Assembly: GCA_947488485.1 (NCBI GenBank)
Contig: CANKZO010000001.1
Location: forward strand, 1 to 64,000
DNA: 64,000 nucleotides
DNA from: Opitutia bacterium
GTDB taxonomy: Bacteria > Verrucomicrobiota > Verrucomicrobiae > Opitutales > UBA953
Direction: 5' to 3'
Below the pieces are notes generated by a model. That model searched no databases. It saw only the letters and a list, made by a program, of their open reading frames with translations, and was not told the DNA's origin. The translations under genes and the position numbers were made by a program. Below are positions 45,715-55,632 of the stretch, one piece after another; the first letter of the stretch is position 1; each line of letters begins with the position of its first letter.

Positions 45715-46860
45715 ATGCCCATCCGCAAGCGCTTCGCTGACAACGTTCCCGGGCTGCTCCTGCGCCCGATGAACCTGGACACGCGACGGATCTTCGTCGC
45801 GGCGACGCGCATGAACGACGGCAAGACGACCACCTGCCTCGGCCTCACGGCCGCCCTGCAGGCGATGGGCCTGCACGTGGGCTACATCAAGCCGATCGCC
45901 CAGCGCGTGGTGATGTCGGGCGAAGACCAGGTCGACGAGGATACGCTGCTCATCGACGGCCTCTTCGACCTCAACGTCCCGATCGCCGCGATGTCGCCCG
46001 TGGCCATCGGCCCCGACTTCACGAAGCAGTATCTGGAGAATCCGGACGAGATCGGCCCGCAGCTCAAGGACCGCATCTGCCGCGCCTTCGACCGTACGGC
46101 CTACGGCAAGGACATCGTCGTCGTCGAAGGTTCCGGCCACGCCGGCGTGGGTTCCGTCTTCGGCGCCTCGAACGCCGACAACGCCCGGGTGCTCGGCTCC
46201 AAGGCCATCATCGTCGCAGCCGGCGGCATCGGCAAACCGATCGACGAGATCGCCCTCAACAAGGCGCTCTTCGACAAGGCCGGCGTCGAGGTCGTAGGCG
46301 CCATCCTCAACAAGGTGATGCCGGACAAGCTGGAATTCATCCGCGACTTCGCCGGGCGTGGCCTCCGCAAGCTCGGCGTGCCCCTCCTCGGCGTCGTACC
46401 GCTCCAAGAGACGCTCGTCTATCCCAACCTCGACCAAGTCGCCGATGAGACCAAGGCCCGCTGGATCCACCAGCCGGCCGGCCTCCGCCGCGTCCGTCGC
46501 GTCGTCATCGGAGCGATGTCCGCCCGGCGCTCCGCCGAATACCTGCGCGTCCCCGGCACCTTGGTGATCGTGCCCGGCGACCGCGAGGACCTGCTCGAAG
46601 CCTTCATCGCCGGCGTGGGCGCCGAAGCCCTCTCCGGCGTGCTGTTCTCGAACGGGCTGCTGCCCAACGACGACATCGTCCGGCGCCTCAAGGAGGCCGG
46701 TATCGCGATGGCCGCGGTCGAAGCCGAATCCTTCGCGGTCACCGCACGCATCAATAACATGACGGTGAAGACGATGCGTCAGGACGCCGACAAGATCCCG
46801 ATCATCCGTAAGATGATCTCGGATTCCGTCGACATCCAAGCCCTGCTCCGCTCGCTCTGA
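45715..46860 (+). CDS. P-loop/DRTGG-domain protein, regulatory half of long Pta
   Basis: A 381-residue protein. Residues 20-230 form a BioD-like P-loop domain (FVAATRMNDGKTTTCLGL is the nucleotide-binding loop, VVVEGSGHAGVGSVFG the switch region). Residues 240-370 form a DRTGG domain (GAMSARRSAEYLRVPGTLVIVPGDRED). The pair of domains equals the N-terminal half of E. coli Pta, which controls that enzyme. It begins 2 bases after pta stops, so the two are surely co-expressed and probably form a complex. It has no phosphotransacetylase domain of its own. Confidence 0.9.
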   Translation: MPIRKRFADNVPGLLLRPMNLDTRRIFVAATRMNDGKTTTCLGLTAALQAMGLHVGYIKPIAQRVVMSGEDQVDEDTLLIDGLFDLNVPIAAMSPVAIGPDFTKQYLENPDEIGPQLKDRICRAFDRTAYGKDIVVVEGSGHAGVGSVFGASNADNARVLGSKAIIVAAGGIGKPIDEIALNKALFDKAGVEVVGAILNKVMPDKLEFIRDFAGRGLRKLGVPLLGVVPLQETLVYPNLDQVADETKARWIHQPAGLRRVRRVVIGAMSARRSAEYLRVPGTLVIVPGDREDLLEAFIAGVGAEALSGVLFSNGLLPNDDIVRRLKEAGIAMAAVEAESFAVTARINNMTVKTMRQDADKIPIIRKMISDSVDIQALLRSL

Positions 46861-46864
46861 GCGG

Positions 46865-47836
46865 TCAGACCTTCCGCAGCACCTCGTCGAGACGCGTGAA
46901 GTGGGCGTCATCGAAACCCATGGCACGCTTCAGGAAGGCGTCGCGCTCGATGAGATTGGGGATCTTGCCCGCCTCCCGCCACTGGGCGGTGGTGATGAGT
47001 CCGCGTAAGCGCACCCAGAAAGCTCCGACGGGCACGGGATAATCACTGCCGTGCAAGAAACGTCCCAGGCGTCCGGATTCCTTGACCTGCTTGAGGACGC
47101 CGCTGCGGATCGGGCTATTGAGGGCGCTCGTATCGGCGTATAGCTTCGGAAATTCGTCCATGAGCTTGGTGAGCTCGCCGAAGTAGTTCTGATCGAAGAA
47201 GTGGCTGTTACCCGAGGAATGGGCGGCGATGACCTTGACGCCTAGCTCCAACGGGCGACGGAGGATGCGCGGATCCTGGTAAGCACGATTGATGACCGGC
47301 ACGGTCATCTCGCCGCCGGTATGGCAGAGGAACGGGAGGCCAGCGGCGGCCATGCGTCGCCAGAACTCATCATACTTGGGCAGAGAACAGTCCACGTTCT
47401 GGCAGTTGGGCAGCAGTTTCAACGCGCGGGCGCCGGACGCCAGGCAGCGATCTAGTTCTTCCAAGGCGTCCTTGCGCCCGGGATGGATCGAGACCGCCGG
47501 CACGAACTCCGGATTCTCGCGGCAGACCTTAAACAAGTAGTCGTTCGGCACATGGAACGAACCGAAGTCCATCTTCTTGCCTTCCTCATCGTAAACCTCG
47601 TCCTGCGCCAGCAGCAAGGCCTTGTCCACGTAGGAGCCCCGGATGAGCTCACGCAGGGCCTCGACGTATTTCACATCGAAGTCCTTGTGCGTGAGCGGGA
47701 GTGGCATGCCGACGGCCCGACGCATGACCTCGCTGAGGGCCCGCAGCCAGAGGCCTTCGATCCGCAGCCAGCAGCCGCTCCCGTCTTGGCCGTTTCCGAC
47801 GAGGTGGACGTGACAATCATAACGCGTGGGGTTCAT
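46865..47836 (-). CDS. Amidohydrolase_2-family metal-dependent hydrolase
   Basis: A 323-residue TIM-barrel hydrolase. YDCHVHLVGNG at the N-terminus holds the HxH metal pair, FLCHTGGEMTVP near residue 175 and KVIAAHSSGNSHFF near 210 hold further histidines, and FLHGSDYPVPVG near 270 holds the catalytic aspartate. The layout fits the amidohydrolase_2 family, which acts on C-C or C-N bonds in varied small substrates. It may be cotranscribed with nagB-nagA. Substrate is unknown. The ATG at 47836 is the family-like start. Confidence 0.85.
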   Translation of the reverse strand: MNPTRYDCHVHLVGNGQDGSGCWLRIEGLWLRALSEVMRRAVGMPLPLTHKDFDVKYVEALRELIRGSYVDKALLLAQDEVYDEEGKKMDFGSFHVPNDYLFKVCRENPEFVPAVSIHPGRKDALEELDRCLASGARALKLLPNCQNVDCSLPKYDEFWRRMAAAGLPFLCHTGGEMTVPVINRAYQDPRILRRPLELGVKVIAAHSSGNSHFFDQNYFGELTKLMDEFPKLYADTSALNSPIRSGVLKQVKESGRLGRFLHGSDYPVPVGAFWVRLRGLITTAQWREAGKIPNLIERDAFLKRAMGFDDAHFTRLDEVLRKV

Positions 47837-47843
47837 GGAAAGA

Positions 47844-47957
47844 TCAGTTCTCCTGCTTATCCGCGGTGATGCGGCCGTAAAGCCAGGCGACACCGAAGAA
47901 AGCGACGACTGGGGCTCCGTAGTCGCAGATCACCGCGCATAGGCCAGCGGAGTACAT
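47844..47957 (-). CDS. Possible 37-residue membrane peptide
   Basis: A short frame from ATG 47957 ends 7 bases before the amidohydrolase start. It encodes one hydrophobic span (CDYGAPVVAFFGVAWLYG) with a charged tail ending in DKQEN. The frame stays open upstream into the 3' end of nagA. The spacing to the next gene and clean membrane span are suggestive, but there is no clear ribosome-binding site, so the call is weak. Confidence 0.35.
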   Translation of the reverse strand: MYSAGLCAVICDYGAPVVAFFGVAWLYGRITADKQEN

Positions 47958-48037
47958 GCGGTAAAGATACGCCTCATTCCAAGGTAAGCGAGGTAATGGT
48001 GAGGGCCGCGCATCGATAAAATCAATGCGTTCGGTCG

Positions 48038-49192
48038 CTATTCGGACCGGACGCCCCGTGACCAGACGCCGACCACCTGCGGGGCGTCCGCGCCGCCATC
48101 CCACTCCAAGGCGACCATGTCCGCCGGCTGACCGACGGCCAAGGCTCCCCTGCCCCCGATCACCTGTCCAGGCGCGCTGGTCATCAAGGCGAGGGTCTCC
48201 CCGAACGTCAGGCCGACCTGACCGACCAAGACCGGCACCGCCGCAAGCAAGGGCAAGGCAGCACCAGCGAGGTAGTTGCCCGTGCCGTCATCGATGGCGA
48301 GGAAGCCGTCGGCCCGTAACTCGACCTTGCCGCCGATCGGGGTCTGATATTTCCCGGCAGCCAGGCCACCCAAGGCGACGGTGTCCGAGACGACCAACGA
48401 TCGCCCAAGGCCTTTGGCGCGGAGCATGACCTTCAGCTGCGCCGGGGTGAGATGATGCCCGTCGGCGATGAACATGGCCGTGAGCCGATCGTCGGCCAAC
48501 TGCGGCCAGAGATGGTTATGCCGTCGGTTCAGCAGCGCATGCGAACCGTTGCCGAGGTGCGTCGAAAGCGTCGCGCCGGCGTCGACCGCGACGGCGATCT
48601 GCGTGGCATCGGCCGCGGTGTGTCCGAGCGAGACGACCACGCCGGACTTCACGAGATGACGGATGTAAGCCGGGGATTCCGGCCAATGAGGCGAAAGCGT
48701 CACGAGCTTCACGAGTCCGCCGGCGGCTTGCTGCCAGCGATCGAACTCGGCGATGGCCGGGGCGCGCACGTCCGCTGCCGGATGCGCTCCGCGCGGCCCA
48801 TCCTCGGGCGCGATGTGCGGCCCTTCGACATGGATGCCGGCGACCATCGCGGCGACATCGGTAAACTGACTGCAGGCCTCACGGATGGTCCGTAAGGCGG
48901 CGATGATGCGTGCCTCTGGCGCGGTGATGATCGTCGGCAGGAACGTCGTGACCCCGACCTTGAGCAGCGCCTGGCACAGGGCCCGCACGGTCGCCGTATC
49001 GAGGGTCAGTCCGTTGAGATCATGTCCGGCGTAGCCATTGACCTGCAGGTCGACCAAGCCGGCGCTGAGCCAGCGCTTTTCGCCGTGTTCGGCGAATGCG
49101 ATCGCCTTGATCACGCCGCCTTCGATCTCCACAGCCAGACCGCGCCCCGTGATAGGATCGCGACCAAGGACACGCTGGGAGGAGGCGGACAC
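48038..49192 (-). CDS. nagA: N-acetylglucosamine-6-phosphate deacetylase
   Basis: A 384-residue amidohydrolase that deacetylates GlcNAc-6-phosphate. GLVDLQVNGYAGHDLNG near residue 45 begins the barrel, GIHVEGPHIAPEDGPRGAHP near 120 holds the metal glutamate, GHTAADATQ and THLGNGSHA near 195-220 hold metal and substrate histidines, and VVSDTVALGG near 278 the catalytic aspartate. The order nagB-nagA with a 4-base gap indicates one unit. Together they turn GlcNAc-6-P, from cell-wall recycling or chitin, into fructose-6-phosphate. Confidence 0.92.
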   Translation of the reverse strand: MSASSQRVLGRDPITGRGLAVEIEGGVIKAIAFAEHGEKRWLSAGLVDLQVNGYAGHDLNGLTLDTATVRALCQALLKVGVTTFLPTIITAPEARIIAALRTIREACSQFTDVAAMVAGIHVEGPHIAPEDGPRGAHPAADVRAPAIAEFDRWQQAAGGLVKLVTLSPHWPESPAYIRHLVKSGVVVSLGHTAADATQIAVAVDAGATLSTHLGNGSHALLNRRHNHLWPQLADDRLTAMFIADGHHLTPAQLKVMLRAKGLGRSLVVSDTVALGGLAAGKYQTPIGGKVELRADGFLAIDDGTGNYLAGAALPLLAAVPVLVGQVGLTFGETLALMTSAPGQVIGGRGALAVGQPADMVALEWDGGADAPQVVGVWSRGVRSE

Positions 49193-49196
49193 GGAA

Positions 49197-49937
49197 TCAG
49201 CGGGCGAGTTCGGTCGCCGCGGCGTCGTCGATATACAGCGTGCAGTCAGCGTGGCGCTGGACGATCGAAGCGGGACAGGTCGGCGTCACCGGACCTTCGA
49301 CCGTACCTTTCACCGCGACGGCCTTACGCTTGTCCGGGACGGAGAGGATGAGGCGCGCGCTCTTCATGATCTGGCGGATCGACATCGACACGGCCTGCTT
49401 GGGCACGTCGTCAAAGGTCGGGAACCAGCCCTCGCCGAACTGCTGCTGGCGGCAGGCGTGGTCGAGGTTCACGACGATGTAAGGCACCTCGGTCTCGAAA
49501 TCCGCGGGCGGATCATTGAAGGCGAGGTGAGAGTTCTCGCCGATACCGGCGAAACAGAGGTCGATCGGACAGGCCGCGATGCGCGCATTGAGACGCTTCA
49601 GTTCGGCGGCGAGATCCGGCGCGTCGGCGTCCACGGGGACGAACTCCGCCCGGGCCGGCAGCTGGTCGATGAAGCGTTCGCGGAGATACTTGCGGAAGCT
49701 CGCGCCATGCGCCTCCGGGAGGCCGACGTATTCGTCGAGGTGAAAGATCGTGACCTTGGTCCAGTCGATGCCGGGCTCCTTCACGAGCTGCTTGAGCGTC
49801 TCGAACTGGCTGGCGCCGGTGGCGACGATGATGTTCGCCCGGGGCTGGCGGGCGAGGATGGCGCGCAGTTCGCGGGCGCCATGTGCGGCCGCGGCGTGGC
49901 CCATGGCGACGGCGTCCTTATGCTGTTCGATCTTCAT
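49197..49937 (-). CDS. nagB: Glucosamine-6-phosphate deaminase
   Basis: A 246-residue aldose-ketose isomerase/deaminase that makes fructose-6-phosphate and ammonia. [20 protein letters not shown] near residue 65-85 and [19 protein letters not shown] near 132-150 are the defining NagB motifs, distinguishing it from 6-phosphogluconolactonase. It is slightly shorter than the E. coli enzyme (266). It is the promoter-proximal gene before nagA. Confidence 0.9.
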   Translation of the reverse strand: MKIEQHKDAVAMGHAAAAHGARELRAILARQPRANIIVATGASQFETLKQLVKEPGIDWTKVTIFHLDEYVGLPEAHGASFRKYLRERFIDQLPARAEFVPVDADAPDLAAELKRLNARIAACPIDLCFAGIGENSHLAFNDPPADFETEVPYIVVNLDHACRQQQFGEGWFPTFDDVPKQAVSMSIRQIMKSARLILSVPDKRKAVAVKGTVEGPVTPTCPASIVQRHADCTLYIDDAAATELAR

Positions 49938-50017
49938 GGCGGGGTGCAGTCAGACTGCCCTACCCCGCCCCCGGCGGGCAAGCGCCTAACGCCGGCCAAA
50001 CGGAGGACTTCCGGCGA

Positions 50018-51352
50018 TTAGCCGACGAGGTCGAGGCCGCGGAGGGTGCCGGTGGACGAAGCGAACTGGTCCGCCTCGATGCCCATGCGTTGCAACATGG
50101 AGACGTAGAGGTTCGGCAGCGGATAATTGTTCTCGGTGTCGAAGACGTGGTGCTGGCCGTGCTTGAAGCCGCCACCCATGAGCAGGGTCGGCAGATTCGT
50201 CGTCGTATGGGCGCTGGCGTTGCCGAGGTTGCTGCCATACAGGATCATCGTGCGATCCAGCAGGGACTGACCGTCTTCCTTGGCGGACTTCAGGTCAGCC
50301 ATCAGCTTGGCAAGCAGCGTCATGTGCATGCTGTCGATCTGCTTAAGCTGCGCGAGCTTCTTGGCCGACTTGCCGTGGTGAGAAAGGCTGTGGTAACCGT
50401 CGGTCGTCGTGTGGACGTGGTCGATATCGAGGGCCGGGGTGTTGACGCTATCCAGCATGAGGGTGACCGCACGAGAGGAGTCGGTCTCGAAGCAGAGGCG
50501 GGCCATGTCATACATCAGCCGGACCTTATCCATATACTCCTTGGGGCTGCCCGGATCGCGCGGGGCCGACGTGGTGGCCACGGGACGCGGCTTACGCTCC
50601 CACTCCTTGGACATCTGCATGCGCTGCTCGAGCTCGCGCACGCTGGTGAAATACTGATCGAGACGGTCGCGGTCGCGCGCGCCCATGGTGCGACGGAGTT
50701 CGCCGGCCTGGCCGCCCACGGCGTCCAGGATGCTCTGGCCGAGCTGCAGACGGCGCTCCTGCGCCCTCACTTCGGCCTCGGAGCCGCCCATGAACATCTT
50801 CCGGAAGACCTCGGAGGCGCGCTCTTCGGTCGGGATCATCACGCCGCCGGCGGTCCACGAAAGACTGCGGGAGCCCCGGGCGCAGTTCACGCCGAGGGTC
50901 ATCGAAGGGAAGCGCGTGAGATGTCCGATGCGCTCGGCCATGAACTGGTCGAGGGAGATCGTATTGCGGAAGCCGCCGCTGCTCGGGTGCGGGGCCGCAG
51001 TCAGGAAGCAGTTGTCGGCCGGGTGGCCGCCGTCCACATCCGGGTGCGATACGCCGGAGAAGACGCTGAAGTCATTACGATGCGCCTGCAGGAGTTCGAG
51101 ATAGGCCGACGGCTTGTAGTCCTTCCCCTTACCGGTCGGAAAGAAGTAGTCCGGGACGAGGCCGAGGTTATTGCAGATGCCCAGCATGCGACGGGGCTTG
51201 GTGGTCGGCGCCGGGGCCGCCGCGAAGGCCGGGGTCATGGCGTCGAGCATCGGCAAGGCCAGCAGCACGCCGGTGCCGGCCAGGAAGCGGCGACGAGAGA
51301 CGGCGCGCTTGAACGCGACGAACGGGGCTTGGGAGGAACGGAAAGGAGCCAT
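50018..51352 (-). CDS. DUF1552-family exported protein
   Basis: A 444-residue protein with a twin-arginine signal ([19 protein letters not shown]). The mature part matches the DUF1552 family: [18 protein letters not shown] after the signal, [19 protein letters not shown] near residue 100, [18 protein letters not shown] near 325 and [19 protein letters not shown] near 385. This family is always found with a DUF1592-type cytochrome protein in Planctomycetes and Verrucomicrobia; the exact reaction is not established. The start at 51352 puts the Tat motif 18 residues in. It follows the DUF1592-type gene by 10 bases. Confidence 0.9.
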   Translation of the reverse strand: MAPFRSSQAPFVAFKRAVSRRRFLAGTGVLLALPMLDAMTPAFAAAPAPTTKPRRMLGICNNLGLVPDYFFPTGKGKDYKPSAYLELLQAHRNDFSVFSGVSHPDVDGGHPADNCFLTAAPHPSSGGFRNTISLDQFMAERIGHLTRFPSMTLGVNCARGSRSLSWTAGGVMIPTEERASEVFRKMFMGGSEAEVRAQERRLQLGQSILDAVGGQAGELRRTMGARDRDRLDQYFTSVRELEQRMQMSKEWERKPRPVATTSAPRDPGSPKEYMDKVRLMYDMARLCFETDSSRAVTLMLDSVNTPALDIDHVHTTTDGYHSLSHHGKSAKKLAQLKQIDSMHMTLLAKLMADLKSAKEDGQSLLDRTMILYGSNLGNASAHTTTNLPTLLMGGGFKHGQHHVFDTENNYPLPNLYVSMLQRMGIEADQFASSTGTLRGLDLVG

Positions 51353-51362
51353 CGGGGTAGGT

Positions 51363-53930
51363 TTACTTGTTAAGGAAGAGTTCGCTGGTGACAAGTCCGC
51401 GGACCAGGTCGCGGACGCCGTAACGGCCGGCCTTGGCCCCGTCGAGGACGGCCTCGACCTTGGCGCGGTCGGCAAAGCCCACCGGGGCGCCGGTGGCGTA
51501 GACGGTGAACTGCCCGACGAGGTTGCGGGCCAGCTGACGTTCGTCGGCGGCGACGAGGCGCTTGAATTCACGGATGTCCTTGAAGGCCTTGCCGTCGAGT
51601 TCGCCATAGGTCTCGATCTCCAAGGCGTTATGAAAGGCGAAGGCCTGACCGTTCTTGCCGATACCGACCTCCGGAGTCTTGCCGTCGAGGGCGCGGTAAC
51701 GTTCGCGGAAACCGCCCATGACGTCGAAGCTCTCGAGCGCGAACCCAGGCGGATCGATCTTGGTGTGGCAGGACGCGCACGATTCGAGCGTGCGATGTTT
51801 CTCCAGCTGCTGACGGATCGTCACGGCCCCACGGGTGTCCGGCTCGACGGCGGGTACGCTGGGAGGCGGAGGTGGCGGTTTACGGCCGAGGATGCGCTCC
51901 ATGACCCAGGCGCCGCGGATGACGGGCGAAGTCGTGGTGCCGTTGGCGGTGACCTTGAGCACGGCAGCTTGGGTCATGAATCCGCCGCGCACGCTGCCAG
52001 CGGGTAAGGAGACCTTGCGTAGCTTCACGCCTTCGACGGACGGGAGCTGGTAGAGCGAGGCAAGGCGTTCGTTGACGAAGACGAAGTCCGCCTCGACGAC
52101 GGTGCGGGCCGGGAGGTTCGCGCGGAGGAGCTCGGCGAAGGTGGCGTGGCTCTCGTCCCGGGCCGAATCCAGCAGATGGTCGTCGAGATAGTAATCCGGG
52201 TACAGCAAGCTGTCCGGGTCGTTGGCGCCGGCCTTGCGTAGTTCGAGCCAGTAGTCGGTGAACGATTCGACGAAACGCTGCGAACGGGCGTCGGCGAGCA
52301 GACGGTCCGTCTGGGCGCGGAGGACGGCCGGATCGCGCAGCTTCTTCGCGTCCGCCAAAGCGCGGAGCTCGGCGTCGGGCGGCGAATTCCACAGGAAGAA
52401 GCTCAGGCGAGAAGCCACGGCGTGGTCGTCCAGCGCCCCGGGTGCCTCACGCAGGTAAAGGAAGGACGGTGAGCAGAGGACGGCGGCATAGCCCGAGAGC
52501 ATCGCCTCAGCGAAGGAGCTGCCGGACTTCAGCGCGCCTTGGATGATCGGCAGGAAGCGGACCTCTTCCGCGGCGGAGACCGGACGACGGTAGGCGGAGC
52601 GGACGAAGCGACGGAGCAGTCGCTCGGCGTCGGCGGCCTCATCACGCGGGGTCACGGCGTAAGGCAAGATCGCGCTCTTGGGGGTAGGCTTGACCGGCAA
52701 GTCATCGAACAGGACCGCATAGGGCGCCGCCGGCCATTGCGGGGCGACAGGGCCCTTCACCTCGATCCAGCGCATGACCAGGCCGGGCTGACCTTCAGGC
52801 GTAGCGAGCGGATTCTGCGCACGAGAAGCACCGGGACGGGAACGGAAGAAACGGGTGACGTCGATCTGGATGCTCTCGCCCGCCTCGAGCACGACGTCGA
52901 GTTCGGCGACGGTGACATCAGGTCCGAGGTCGATCGTGCCGATGCGACGCAGCACGCGCGGCGGCGTGAGCGCGTAGACCGTGATCGGCTCGGAGCGGCG
53001 GCCCTTGGAGATATCGTCGAGGTCGGGGATCTGCCAGCGGACCTGCCCCTTGGACTTCGTCTTGCCTGGCCCGACCCAGACCGAATGGCCGCAAAGTTTG
53101 ATCAAGTAGCGCCCGTCCTGCGGTGCGCGGAAGGTTCCGAACCAAGGCTCGACCGGCTCATAAGCACCATGCACGACGCCGACGCCTTCCTCATCGCGCA
53201 GCATGGGGTTGGCCTTGCCCACGGTGACGGGGGCGTTGCCCGCGCGCACCTCCGGCTGTCCTTTGAACCCCAGCGTCGGGAAGGTCGCGCGTTCGGGCGA
53301 CTGGTTGAACTCGGAGAACTTCATCTTACCGACGTAGCCACCCTGCTGGCGGGCGTAATGCCGGCGACTGCCGGTCTCATTCGGCGCGACGGACGAGATG
53401 AACGCGGAACGAAGGGCTTCTTCGGCCGCGCCAAGGGTGCGTTGGAGTTGGACGTGCGAGACGTCCAAGGCTTCGCCGCTCTTGTTGTAACGATGCGCCT
53501 CGGTGTCCTCCGGCAGCGACTCTTTGATGTCGAGCCACGGCGCCTGCAGCAGTTCACGGACCGCGTTCTCATATTCGAAGCGGTTCATGCGTCGCTCGAC
53601 CGCACGTCCCTGGGCGGCGATACGGGTGACGTCCTCACGGAGGAGGCTGGCGGAAAGTTGGCCTAGGTAGGCGGACTGCTCGCCGGCGGCGGGGCGAGCC
53701 TTCTTCTTGGGCGGCATCTCGCCATTGGCGGTACGGTCGTGGATCTTGACCCAAGCGGCGAAGGACTTCGGGTCCTGGAGGTCCGGCTTCAGGGCGGTCA
53801 TATCCAGGCCACCTTTCTTCGTTTCGGCGTCGTGGCACTCGACGCAGTTCTTCTCCAGGAAAGGCGCCAACGCCCCCGAGGAACCGAGGGGCAGCAGAAG
53901 GAGACCGAGGATGGCGGCGCGGAAAGTCAT
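51363..53930 (-). CDS. DUF1587/1592/1588/1585-type cytochrome c protein
   Basis: An 855-residue exported protein with signal peptide [21 protein letters not shown] haem c site CVECH lies at residues 29-33 and a second CASCH at 718-722. Between them are the domains typical of this planctomycete-type group: [13 protein letters not shown] near residue 115 (DUF1587), [17 protein letters not shown] near 510 (DUF1592), then [20 protein letters not shown] and the second haem region (DUF1588), and a C-terminal DUF1585-like end. It probably passes electrons for the partner DUF1552 protein. Role in polysaccharide oxidation is suspected only. Confidence 0.9.
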   Translation of the reverse strand: MTFRAAILGLLLLPLGSSGALAPFLEKNCVECHDAETKKGGLDMTALKPDLQDPKSFAAWVKIHDRTANGEMPPKKKARPAAGEQSAYLGQLSASLLREDVTRIAAQGRAVERRMNRFEYENAVRELLQAPWLDIKESLPEDTEAHRYNKSGEALDVSHVQLQRTLGAAEEALRSAFISSVAPNETGSRRHYARQQGGYVGKMKFSEFNQSPERATFPTLGFKGQPEVRAGNAPVTVGKANPMLRDEEGVGVVHGAYEPVEPWFGTFRAPQDGRYLIKLCGHSVWVGPGKTKSKGQVRWQIPDLDDISKGRRSEPITVYALTPPRVLRRIGTIDLGPDVTVAELDVVLEAGESIQIDVTRFFRSRPGASRAQNPLATPEGQPGLVMRWIEVKGPVAPQWPAAPYAVLFDDLPVKPTPKSAILPYAVTPRDEAADAERLLRRFVRSAYRRPVSAAEEVRFLPIIQGALKSGSSFAEAMLSGYAAVLCSPSFLYLREAPGALDDHAVASRLSFFLWNSPPDAELRALADAKKLRDPAVLRAQTDRLLADARSQRFVESFTDYWLELRKAGANDPDSLLYPDYYLDDHLLDSARDESHATFAELLRANLPARTVVEADFVFVNERLASLYQLPSVEGVKLRKVSLPAGSVRGGFMTQAAVLKVTANGTTTSPVIRGAWVMERILGRKPPPPPPSVPAVEPDTRGAVTIRQQLEKHRTLESCASCHTKIDPPGFALESFDVMGGFRERYRALDGKTPEVGIGKNGQAFAFHNALEIETYGELDGKAFKDIREFKRLVAADERQLARNLVGQFTVYATGAPVGFADRAKVEAVLDGAKAGRYGVRDLVRGLVTSELFLNK

Positions 53931-54065
53931 GCAGGGCAACTATTCAGACAGCGGAACGAGGGCCGGGTTGCCAAGGCAATCCACCGGGGAATAGGCGGTT
54001 TTGCTAGGCTTTGAGCCCTAGGCGTCGGGGATTGTGCCCCGGGCGACGACCCCCTGCCCTTCGGC

Positions 54066-55586
54066 ATGCTTTCCGTCATCCGTTCTGCCGCGTTGGTCGG
54101 CGTAGAAGCCGTGCCGGTCGAGATCGAGGTGAACACCGGCGAGAAGGGCGAACTCGGCTTGTGGCTGGTCGGCCTGCCCGACGCCGCGGTCAAGGAGTCG
54201 GAGGAACGCGTGCAGTCCGCCCTGCAGAACAGCGGACTCCGGCTACCGGAGACAAGGACCACCATCAACCTCGCCCCCGGCGACCTGAAGAAAGAAGGTG
54301 CCATCTACGACCTGCCCATCGCCCTCGGCATCGCGGCGTCGACCGGGCAGTTGGACCGAAAGTTCTTACAACACTACCTCATCGCCGGAGAGCTCGGTCT
54401 GAGCGGCGCGACGCGGCCGGTACGCGGCGGGGTGGCGATGGCCATCCTCGCCCGCAAGTCTGGCCTACGCGGCGTGATCCTGCCGAGGGCATCGGCGGAA
54501 GAGGCCGCGCTGGTCGGCGGCATCGAGGCCATCCCGGCCGACACCCTTGACGGCGCCCTACGCTTCCTGACGGGCGAGAAGCAGGTCACGCCGCTTGCGC
54601 CCCCTCCGGCAGAGTCCGTTTCAAGCGAAGGTCAGCCGGACTTCGCGGAAGTCAAAGGGCAGTTGGCGATTCGCCGGGCCGTCGAAGTCGCCGCGGCCGG
54701 CGGCCATAATCTGCTGATGATCGGACCGCCGGGCTCGGGCAAGTCGCTCATCGCGAAACGCATCCCGACCATCCTGCCCCGGCCGGATGCGGAGGAGTTC
54801 CTCGAGATTCTCGGCGTGCATTCCGCCGCCGGCACGGGACTCAGCGACGGCCGACGCGGCTGGCAGCGGCCGTTCCGTTCACCGCACCATACCATCAGCG
54901 ACATCGGATTGATCGGCGGAGGTAGCATTCCCGGCCCAGGGGAAGTCTCGCTCGCGCATCTCGGCGTGCTCTTCCTCGACGAGCTCCCCGAATTCCGTCG
55001 CTCGGCGCTCGAGGTGCTCCGCCAGCCGCTCGAGGACGGCCAGGTCACCGTCTCGCGGGCGGCGGCCAAGGTCACCCTGCCCTCGCGACTGATGCTCGTA
55101 GCGGCGATGAACCCCTGCCCCTGCGGCCACCTCGGCGACCGCCGACGAGAGTGCACCTGCTCGCCGATGCAGGTCCGCAAATACCGCGGTAAGATTTCCG
55201 GCCCGCTGCTCGACCGTATCGACATCCAGGTCGAAGCGCCCGCGCTCTCGATCGAAGAACTCCGCGAGGCCGCGCCGGGCGAGCCTTCGGCGACGATGCG
55301 TGTCCGGGTCGAAGCCGCCCGGGCCCGACAACGACAACGGTTCGGCAGCCGGACCGGCGGCTGCAACGCGCTGCTTGGCGGGCGGGAGCTCCGCGAATAT
55401 TGTGCCCTCGAACGCGCGCAGGGCGACCTCCTCCAGCAGGCGATGGAGAAACTAGGCCTGTCCGCCCGGGCCTATGACCGCATCCTCCGCGTCGCCCGCA
55501 CGATCGCCGACCTCGCCGAGGCGGACCGTATCGCCACCGCCCACCTCCTCGAGGCTATCCACTATCGTTCGCTGGACCGGCAATGA
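54066..55586 (+). CDS. YifB/ComM-family AAA+ ATPase
   Basis: A 506-residue Mg-chelatase-like ATPase. The N-terminal domain (residues 1-170) begins [16 protein letters not shown] and is Lon-protease-domain-like. Walker A is [15 protein letters not shown] near residue 222, Walker B is [10 protein letters not shown] near 305, and the C-terminal Mg-chelatase domain contains a zinc-like cysteine cluster in [16 protein letters not shown] near 355. In Haemophilus and Vibrio, ComM is a branch-migration helicase for natural transformation. No other competence gene is near, so the role here is open. Confidence 0.93.
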   Translation: MLSVIRSAALVGVEAVPVEIEVNTGEKGELGLWLVGLPDAAVKESEERVQSALQNSGLRLPETRTTINLAPGDLKKEGAIYDLPIALGIAASTGQLDRKFLQHYLIAGELGLSGATRPVRGGVAMAILARKSGLRGVILPRASAEEAALVGGIEAIPADTLDGALRFLTGEKQVTPLAPPPAESVSSEGQPDFAEVKGQLAIRRAVEVAAAGGHNLLMIGPPGSGKSLIAKRIPTILPRPDAEEFLEILGVHSAAGTGLSDGRRGWQRPFRSPHHTISDIGLIGGGSIPGPGEVSLAHLGVLFLDELPEFRRSALEVLRQPLEDGQVTVSRAAAKVTLPSRLMLVAAMNPCPCGHLGDRRRECTCSPMQVRKYRGKISGPLLDRIDIQVEAPALSIEELREAAPGEPSATMRVRVEAARARQRQRFGSRTGGCNALLGGRELREYCALERAQGDLLQQAMEKLGLSARAYDRILRVARTIADLAEADRIATAHLLEAIHYRSLDRQ

Positions 55587-55632
55587 AAACACTCGCCCGG
55601 CCATGGGAAAACCCTCCAATGGAGGCCTCCCC

